This document shows positions 58,501 through 64,000 of a stretch of DNA of 64,000 bases, in pieces. The position numbers were made by a program, and so were the translations under genes. The stretch is taken from contig NC_088300.1 of assembly GCF_032854445.1 (NCBI RefSeq), positions 11,005,191 to 11,069,190 of the forward strand, read 5' to 3'. The notes under the pieces were generated by a model. It was not told where the DNA came from and searched no databases. It saw nothing but the letters and a program-made list of their open reading frames with translations. Each line of letters opens with the position of its first letter. Positions within the stretch are counted from its first letter, which is position 1. The stretch comes from Liolophura sinensis (Eukaryota > Mollusca > Polyplacophora > Chitonida > Chitonidae).

Positions 58501-61500
58501 TCTAAATCACACACACAATCTCAATGCTGTCAGATATAATATCTTCACAATCTAAAACACACACACACACAATCCCTATGCTGTCAGATGTAATATCTTC
58601 ACAATCTAAAAACACACACACACACAATCCCAATGCTGTCAGATATAATATCTTCACAATCTAAAACACACACACACACAATCCCAAAGCTGTCAGATGT
58701 AATATCTTCACAATCTAAAACACACACACACACAATCACAATGCTGTCAGATATAATGTCTTCATGATCTAAAATGCACACACACACACACAATCCCAAT
58801 GCTGCCAGATATAATATCTTCACAATCTAAAATGCACACACACACACACAATCACAATGCTGTTAGATGTAATATCTTCACAATCTAAAACACACACACA
58901 ATCCCAATGCTGTCAGATATAATATCTTCACAATCTAAATCACACACACAATCCCAATGCTATCAGATATAATATCTTCACATTCTAAATCACACACACA
59001 ATCTCAATGCTGTCAGATATAATATCTTCACAATCTAAAATGCACACACACACACACAATCCCAATGCTGTCAGATATAATATCTTCACATTCTAAATCA
59101 CACACACAATCTCAATGCTGTCAGATATAATATCTTCACAATCTAAAATGCACACACACACACACAATCCCAATGCTGTCAGATATAATATCTTCACAAT
59201 CTAAAATGCACACACAATCTCAATGCTGTCAGATATAATACCTTCACTACCTAAAATGCACAAACACACTCACAATCCCAATGCTGTCAGATATAATATC
59301 TTCACAATCTAAAATGCACACACACACACACAATCCCAATGCTGTCAGATATAATATCCTCACATTCTAAATCACACACACAATCTCAATGCTGTCAGAT
59401 ATAATATCTTCACAATCTAAAATGCACAAACACACTCACAATCCCAATGCTGTCAGATATAATATCTTCACATTCTAAATCACACACACAATCCCAATGC
59501 TGTCAGATATAATATCTTCACAATCTAAAATGCACACACACACACACAATCCCAATGCTGTCAGATATAATATCTTCACATTCTAAAACACACACACAAT
59601 CTCAATGCTGTCAGATATAATACCTTCACAACCTAAAACGCACAAACACACATAATCCCCAATACAATAATATATTTTTATGGCAGTACAGTGATCCTCG
59701 CAATTTCAGCACAGGAGTACTGGCTTATATCATACATGTAGGAGCACTGGCTACTCCGAGAAAGCCATTTATCAAGAACAATATACAAGTAAGGATCGTC
59801 AGTGTCCTTGTGTTCATCCTTACACTTTAATTTCATTTATTTCACTAAAACATAAAATTAACAGGGTTAATGTGTGTACAATACACTGTGCATTTAAATT
59901 AAAATGTTTAAATTATGTTAAATTAAATGTAAATTAAGTTGCAGTGAAATATTTGGCAGGACTAAAACCCTAATTGGCTTGCATTACCCCATAAACTGAT
60001 ACTATTTTTATATTATTTATCAAGGAGATCAGTAAAGAGAATTCCCCTTGAACATGAAAAGGTGAAGGTAAAACTAAAATCATCCACATATTAACCACAA
60101 GTTTAAGAGGTATAGGAGGAAATATAACAAGTACAGTGTATAACACGTTTTTGATCATGGATATTTCTATAGTTGACACAGTGATGTGTAATATTTTCTT
60201 TCCAGGCATAGATGTATTAGGTGCAGGTACAAACTATACCTGGAGCACTGATGTAGGTATTATGAACTCACATGTGCCATTTAACAACATTTCACTTCAA
60301 CTAAATTTGAACCAAATAACATTTTGTAGGTTTTGCACTTTCAAACTGATTGACCAGCTGTTAATGAATCCACTGAAATGTGATGTATACAAATTTTCAA
60401 TTGGCCCTAAACATGCATGTAGTTACCTACAGTGCATGTAGTAACTTATGTTTTCCTACTTCTAAGAATATATCTTACCTATATATATAAAACACATGAA
60501 TGCAAAACTTCTCTAGTGACGTTACACTGGTGTCTTAAAAGCAGGCCAAAACAATATGAATAAAAATCTGAGTTGCTTTCCTGAATTGTAAAGAAACTGC
60601 TGGGTATTAAAACTGATATACACAAATACCTAGAGGTGGAGGCAGAGTGATATGTATAGGAAGAGAGGCTTACCTTGAGACAAAACAGGAAAGTCCAGAA
60701 ACTGACCGATCTGGTAAATCTCCATGGCTTCATCAGCATGAGTCATATGGCCTTTACCGGCTACCATAGCTTGCACTTCACTTAAGCTGCACATACTGGT
60801 GCTGCCACGCACAATGCAGCTGAGGTCTATGGAGTCCAAGTAGACAGCATGCAACAGAACACGTGCATACTGCCGTGGAATGACGGACTCGTCTAACACT
60901 ATACGCGTGGGAGCCTGCAACGTCCGTTCTGTGATCTCCTCTCCCGACCTGGCCCTTCGCAGGAGCAAGTTCCTGAAGAAAGGGGAGCGCGCAGCCAGCA
61001 CGGCCTTGTGGCAGCACAGCTCCTGTTTGGTGGAGTGGAAGGAGCCAGCCATGTCACACTGACTATCATGGAGGTCACAGTCTGAGGTAAACACCAACAC
61101 TGCATCACAGTAGTCCCCAGTCTCTAACAGAGTCCTCAAGTCCTGCTCCAGTGGGCTGGGCATGCCAAACTCGTCCACCAGTCTGGACAGCACTTCCACT
61201 TGAGCCAGTCGTTGTACCGTCGGTACAGAGATCGTCGGTGTACAGATAGCGCAAAAGTGCTGCAAACATGGCAACGTCCACACCTGGCGTTTTCACTTTG
61301 ATTGGAACCTGTGCCCCGTATTCGGGATACTTAGCTAAGATTTCTCTGAAGAATGGGCAGCGCACGGAGAGAAGGGCACGATGTGAGGGGAAGCAGGCCC
61401 CATGGTAGATCAGGTCCACATCTGTACAGTACTTGTAGTCAAACAGCGTTGACAGGTCCCTCCTGAGGCTGCGGGCTGGAGGCCGGGCCAGGTTGGCCGC

Positions 61501-61815
61501 TGTCGCCAGCTCCTTCAGTGTGATGGAGGCTTCATACTCTTCCACCAGCGAGCTCAAGTCACGGATGCTCCAGCTGGCTGTCAGCTCGCGCACAACTTTG
61601 GAGTAATCGAGCGAACGACTATGTCGCCTAACACGTGTCAACTTCTTCCTTAGTGTTGCGAATTTGGATGCTTTCTTTTTCTTTTCCCTAGTAACCACAT
61701 CACTTTCGGCCCCATGGGATGCTGTATGTGATGTGGCGTGTCTTGTCAAGGAGGCTGGCTTTCCTGGGGCTGCCTGCTGTGCACGCTCCTGAGTGGAGTT
61801 TGCAGCTCCCATCAT
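46561..61815 (-). CDS. BTBD7: BTBD7 (BTB/POZ domain-containing protein 7)
   Basis: In mouse, Btbd7 is reported to lower E-cadherin adhesion and promote epithelial branching. Seven minus-strand coding exons: 60674-61815, 56093-56301, 52102-52177, 49536-49843, 49019-49211, 47982-48319, 46561-46716. All junction phases agree, giving 806 residues. Landmarks: N-terminal MGAANS and a basic patch; LVEEYEASITLKELA; BTB 1 near 128-198 (YKYCTDVDLIY, CPFFREIL); BTB 2 near 235-345 (HKAVLAARSPFFRNLL, RTLQAPTRIVLDESVIP); BACK region (CEDIISDSI, GSKWVHRQAIHFLREEF, VLKWGEHQLIRR); then KKGVKKRDLNDVELRDVL, IPDTLYMV and IVREFGLPDSTVEVLQN. The C-terminus (HGTLYI) is shorter than in the vertebrate protein, about 1,130 aa. 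One extra base near 61207-61240 breaks exon 1 between the BTB domains. A TAA lies in frame 21 bases before the first ATG. Confidence 0.93.
46725..47290 (-). repeat. ~32-bp minisatellite including copies of the BTBD7 exon 7 junction
   Basis: Most units are 'cacaggtgattactggcaga' plus 'caggtaacatag'. At about 46975, 47085, 47125 and 47240 units carry 'gcttcagtctacaac' or variants. The true junction at 46716 reads 'gcttcattctacaac' and is followed by the same 'aggtgattactggcagacag'. On the minus strand these are the 3' splice site plus the first exon bases. Confidence 0.9.
47291..47981. other. rest of BTBD7 intron 6
   Basis: No gene or array seen. The ORF at 47511-47735 has no recognised motif. 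Confidence 0.5.
48320..49018. other. BTBD7 intron 5, nothing else seen
   Basis: Plain AT-rich intron, flanked on the minus strand by donor gtaagt and an acceptor 'actgaagtgatg..ctgttcag'. Confidence 0.6.
50090..50325 (+). mobile_element. full-length molluscan-type SINE in BTBD7 intron 3
   Basis: The head 'gccagcgcggcgcaatgacc' is followed by 'acatatgtgggaaagtttgc', 'tttcctcccatcgtagtgct', 'gtataagtgaaatatccatg' and the tail 'caatcaaataaatt'. The order and length equal the 6690 copy. It lies antisense to BTBD7. Confidence 0.85.
50330..51535. other. BTBD7 intron 3, unique part
   Basis: AT-rich; ORF 50619-50852 has no recognised motif. A run with 'gggggaggggggca' at 51263 and A runs near 51318-51355 are the only simple features. 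Confidence 0.5.
51540..52060. repeat. ~94-bp minisatellite in BTBD7 intron 3
   Basis: About four near-identical long units built from shorter words: 'acaaaccctgtcccaatccc', 'ataacaaccctgtataaaac' and 'aaatcctgtaacaaaccctc'. Decayed copies spread on both sides. The low divergence suggests recent amplification. The antisense 116-codon ORF is the array. Confidence 0.95.
52178..56092. other. BTBD7 intron 2, no other gene seen
   Basis: Non-coding, rich in TACATGTA words, especially 54990-56050. A SINE core fragment is near 55460-55510 (tgttttacaccatactcaca). Short ORFs at 52886, 54190 and 54901 show no motif. Confidence 0.5.
56275..59645 (-). repeat. ~54-bp minisatellite of BTBD7 exon 2 splice junctions, with ~865-bp higher-order repeat
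   Basis: About 60 units of 'caatgctgtcagatataata' plus 'tcttcacaatctaaaa' and a CA run. On the minus strand each gives a GT-rich tract, 'ttttag', then 'attgtgaagatattata' and 'tctgacagcatt'. That is the exon 2 acceptor and first 27 coding bases (CEDIISDSI). The real junction is at 56301. Blocks encoding the same string of units recur at about 56870-57093, 57739-57954 and 58599-58823, so a block of about 16 units was itself amplified. Confidence 0.95.
59650..60670. other. BTBD7 intron 1, unique part
   Basis: AT-rich intron sequence between the array and exon 1. The ORF at 60136-60441 has no recognised motif. Confidence 0.55.
61200..61245 (-). other. BTBD7: apparent 1-nt frameshift in BTBD7 exon 1
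   Basis: Up to Leu196 (codon 61228-61230) the protein reads AALLRYLYTDDL in one frame. From about 61208 on it reads VQRLAQVEVLSRLVDEFG in the next frame. Both sides match the family, and the spacing fits the vertebrate protein as recalled (12 residues between LYT and the V of VEVLSRL) if one base is removed. Removing it also restores the exon 1 phase. No intron of usable size fits. It is a base-calling or assembly error, a real loss, or frameshifted decoding. Confidence 0.8.
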
Positions 61816-61878
61816 GCACCTGAGGCTTGATTAATCAGATCCTGTCAAACCATCAGCCTGTGGATAACATCTTTGAAC
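61816..61878 (-). other. BTBD7: BTBD7 5' UTR part with 3' splice site
   Basis: The minus strand has 'tgttcattgcag' just above 61878, a good acceptor, followed by about 63 bases with an in-frame TAA before the ATG. A non-coding first exon is therefore expected further right, within or beyond the 62-64 kb array. Confidence 0.55.
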
Positions 61879-62049
61879 CTGCAATGAACAATAACTCCAT
61901 CACAAGTCACAATTTATCTACGAAATCCGGCGCACATACATGTACATGTTTTAGTAGACATTTAAGTGCATAACTATCCCACATGCACATGTACATCAAC
62001 CATTCTTAGTGGTTCTGGGCCAGAACATATATGTCATGCTCTATCTCTA

Positions 62050-64000
62050 ACAGTCAACGCTTGTGTGACCAGGGCAATGTGTGTGAAACTTTGGACAACA
62101 TCTGTGTGATCAAAATGGGATAATGTCTGTGTGACCTGAGACAAGGTCTGTGAAACCTGAGACAAGGTCTATGTGACCAGGGACAATGTTTGTGAGACCA
62201 GGGACAATGTCTGTGAGACCTTGGACAACATCTGTGTGATCAAAATGGGATAATGTCTGTGTGACATGAGACAAGGTCTGTGTAATCTGAGACGAGGTCT
62301 ATGTGACCAGCGACAACGTTTGTGAGACCTGGGACAATGTTTGTGAGACCTGGGACAATGTCTGTGTGACCTGGGACAAGGTCTGTGTAATCTGAGACAA
62401 GGTCTGTGTAATCTGAGACAAGGTCTCTGTGACCAGGGACAATGTTTGTGAGACCTGGGACAATGTTTGTGAGACCTGGGACAATGTCCGTGTGACCAAA
62501 AACAAAGTCTGTGAGGCCTGAGACGATGTCTGTGAAACCTGAGACAATGTCTGTGTGATGAGGGGCAATGTCCGTGAGACCTGGGACTATGTCTGTGTGA
62601 CCTGAGACAATGTCTGTGAGGCCTGAGACAAGGTCTGTGTGACCAGGGTCAAGGTTTGTGTGACCTGGGACAAGGTCTGTGTGACCTGAGACAATGTCTG
62701 TGTAACCTGAGACAAGGTCTGTGTGATCCGGAACAATGTATGTGTGACCTGAGACAGCATCTATGTGACCAAGCACAATGTCTGTGATACCTGAGACAAG
62801 ATCTGTGTAACCTGAGATAGTGTCTATGTAACCTGAGACAAGGTTGGTGTGACCCGCAACAATGTACATGTATCTGTGACCTGAGACAAGGTCTGTGTAA
62901 CCTGAGACAAGGTCTGTGCGATCCAGAACAATGTATGTGTGACCTGCGACAGCATGTATGTGACCAAGCACAATGTGTGTGTGACCAGGGACAAAGTCTG
63001 TGTGACCAGGGACAAAGTCTGTGTAACCTGAGACAATGTCTGTGTGACCAGGGACAATGTTTGTGAGACCTGGGACAATGTCTCTGTGACCGGGGACGAT
63101 GTCTGTTAAACCTGGAACAATGTCTGTATGACCAGGGGCAATGTTTGGGAGACCTGAGACAATGTTATGTAACATGAGACAAGGTGTGTGTAACCTGAGA
63201 CAATGTCTGTGTAACCTGAGACAAGGTCAGTGTGACCCGGAACAATGTATGTGTGACCTGAGACAGCATCTATGTTACCAAGCACAATGTATGTGATACC
63301 TGAGACAAAGTCTGTGTGACAAAGGACATAGTCTGTGTGACCAGGGACAAAGTCTGTGTAACCTGAAACAAGGTCTGTGTGACCAGCGACAATGTTTGTG
63401 AGACCTAGAAGAATGTCTGTGTGACCTGAGACAATGTCTGTGTAAACTGAACATTCTGGAACATGATCTGTGTGATCAGGGGCAATGTCTGTGTAACCTA
63501 AGACAAGGCCTGTGTGACCAGGGACAGTGTTTGCGAGACCTGGGACAATGTTTGTGAGACCTGGGACAATGTCTGTGAAACCTGAACATTCTGGAACATG
63601 ATCTGTGTGATCAGGGGCAATGTCTGTGAGACCTGAGACAAGGTCTGTGTAACCTAAGATAATGGCTGTGTAACCTGAGACAAGATCTATGTGACCCAGG
63701 AGAATGTATGTGTGACCAGGGGCAATGTCTGTGAGACCCCGAGACAAGGTCTGTGTAACCTGAGATAATAGCTGTGTAACCTGAGACAAGGTCTGTGTGA
63801 CCCAGAGCAATGTATGTGTGACCTGAGACAGCATCTATGTGACCAAGCAAGTCTGTGATACCGGGGACAAAGTCTGTGTGACCAGGAACATTGTATGTGT
63901 GATCTGAGACAATGTCTGTGTGACCAGGGACAATGTTTGTGAGACCTGGGACAATGTCTCTGTGACCGGGGACAATGTATGTGTGATCTGAGACAATGTC
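62050..64000. repeat. 21-bp minisatellite upstream of BTBD7, running off the window
   Basis: About 90 units of the type 'gtgtgacctgagacaatgtct', 21 bases with some 20- and 22-base variants. Because 21 is a multiple of three, several frames stay open for 80-311 codons (repeats such as GHTDIVPGLTDIV or QTLSQVS). I treat these as translated repeat, not genes. A segment of about 180 bases (around 63440-63500 and 63575-63640) repeats 'gaacattctggaacatgatc', showing block duplication. Confidence 0.93.

Noticed and set aside
62240-63834. Long minus-strand ORFs of 311 and 242 codons
   Set aside because: They translate the 21-bp repeat, other frames are equally open, and no splice signal or motif supports them. 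Kept as a repeat.

Overview
The window looks like nuclear DNA of a mollusc-like invertebrate. It has intron-rich genes with GT-AG splice sites, long non-coding stretches, many TACATGTA-type words, and several copies of a tRNA-headed SINE whose core (a 'cgccgtactcaagaatatttcac' type block, here in variants) I know as widespread in bivalves and gastropods. No bacterial-type operon, CRISPR array or rRNA is present. The species cannot be fixed from sequence alone.

Layout. (1) 1-5.3 kb, plus strand: the last five coding exons of SART1, the U4/U6.U5 tri-snRNP protein, with a poly(A) signal at 5296; one intron holds a decayed THAP domain. (2) About 7.6-13.05 kb, minus strand: a gene for a large secreted Q/N/P/G-rich protein, with one 3.8-kb exon and a short Q/M-rich 3' exon. 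(3) 13-26 kb: mostly repeats, with minisatellites, a probable solo LTR of 1,013 bp and a weak candidate plus-strand gene at 22.1-23.85 kb. (4) 26.2-35.2 kb, minus strand: a complete seven-exon sulfurtransferase (rhodanese / 3-mercaptopyruvate sulfurtransferase family, 323 aa) whose exon phases all agree. (5) 35-46.5 kb: non-coding, with five large minisatellites. (6) 46.5-61.9 kb, minus strand: a complete seven-exon BTBD7 orthologue (806 aa) carrying one apparent 1-nt frameshift inside exon 1. (7) 62-64 kb: a 21-bp minisatellite upstream of BTBD7.

The most interesting observation joins the two complete genes. At four separate exons (sulfurtransferase exons 6 and 7, BTBD7 exons 2 and 7) the neighbouring intron is filled by a minisatellite whose unit is a copy of the intron-exon junction itself: the 3' splice site plus the first coding bases. 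The BTBD7 exon 2 array has roughly 60 such units over 3.4 kb with a higher-order period near 865 bp. The sulfurtransferase exon 6 array repeats the catalytic-cysteine segment about five times. Two further arrays at 22-24 kb may be the same thing around undescribed exons. I know of no named system like this; it could reflect a genome-wide process that seeds tandem repeats on splice junctions and leaves many decoy splice sites.

The genes have unrelated jobs (splicing, secreted matrix, sulfur metabolism, epithelial BTB protein) and show no functional cluster. All intron joins were inferred by eye from splice consensus, phase and family alignment recalled from memory; no alignment or transcript data were available.
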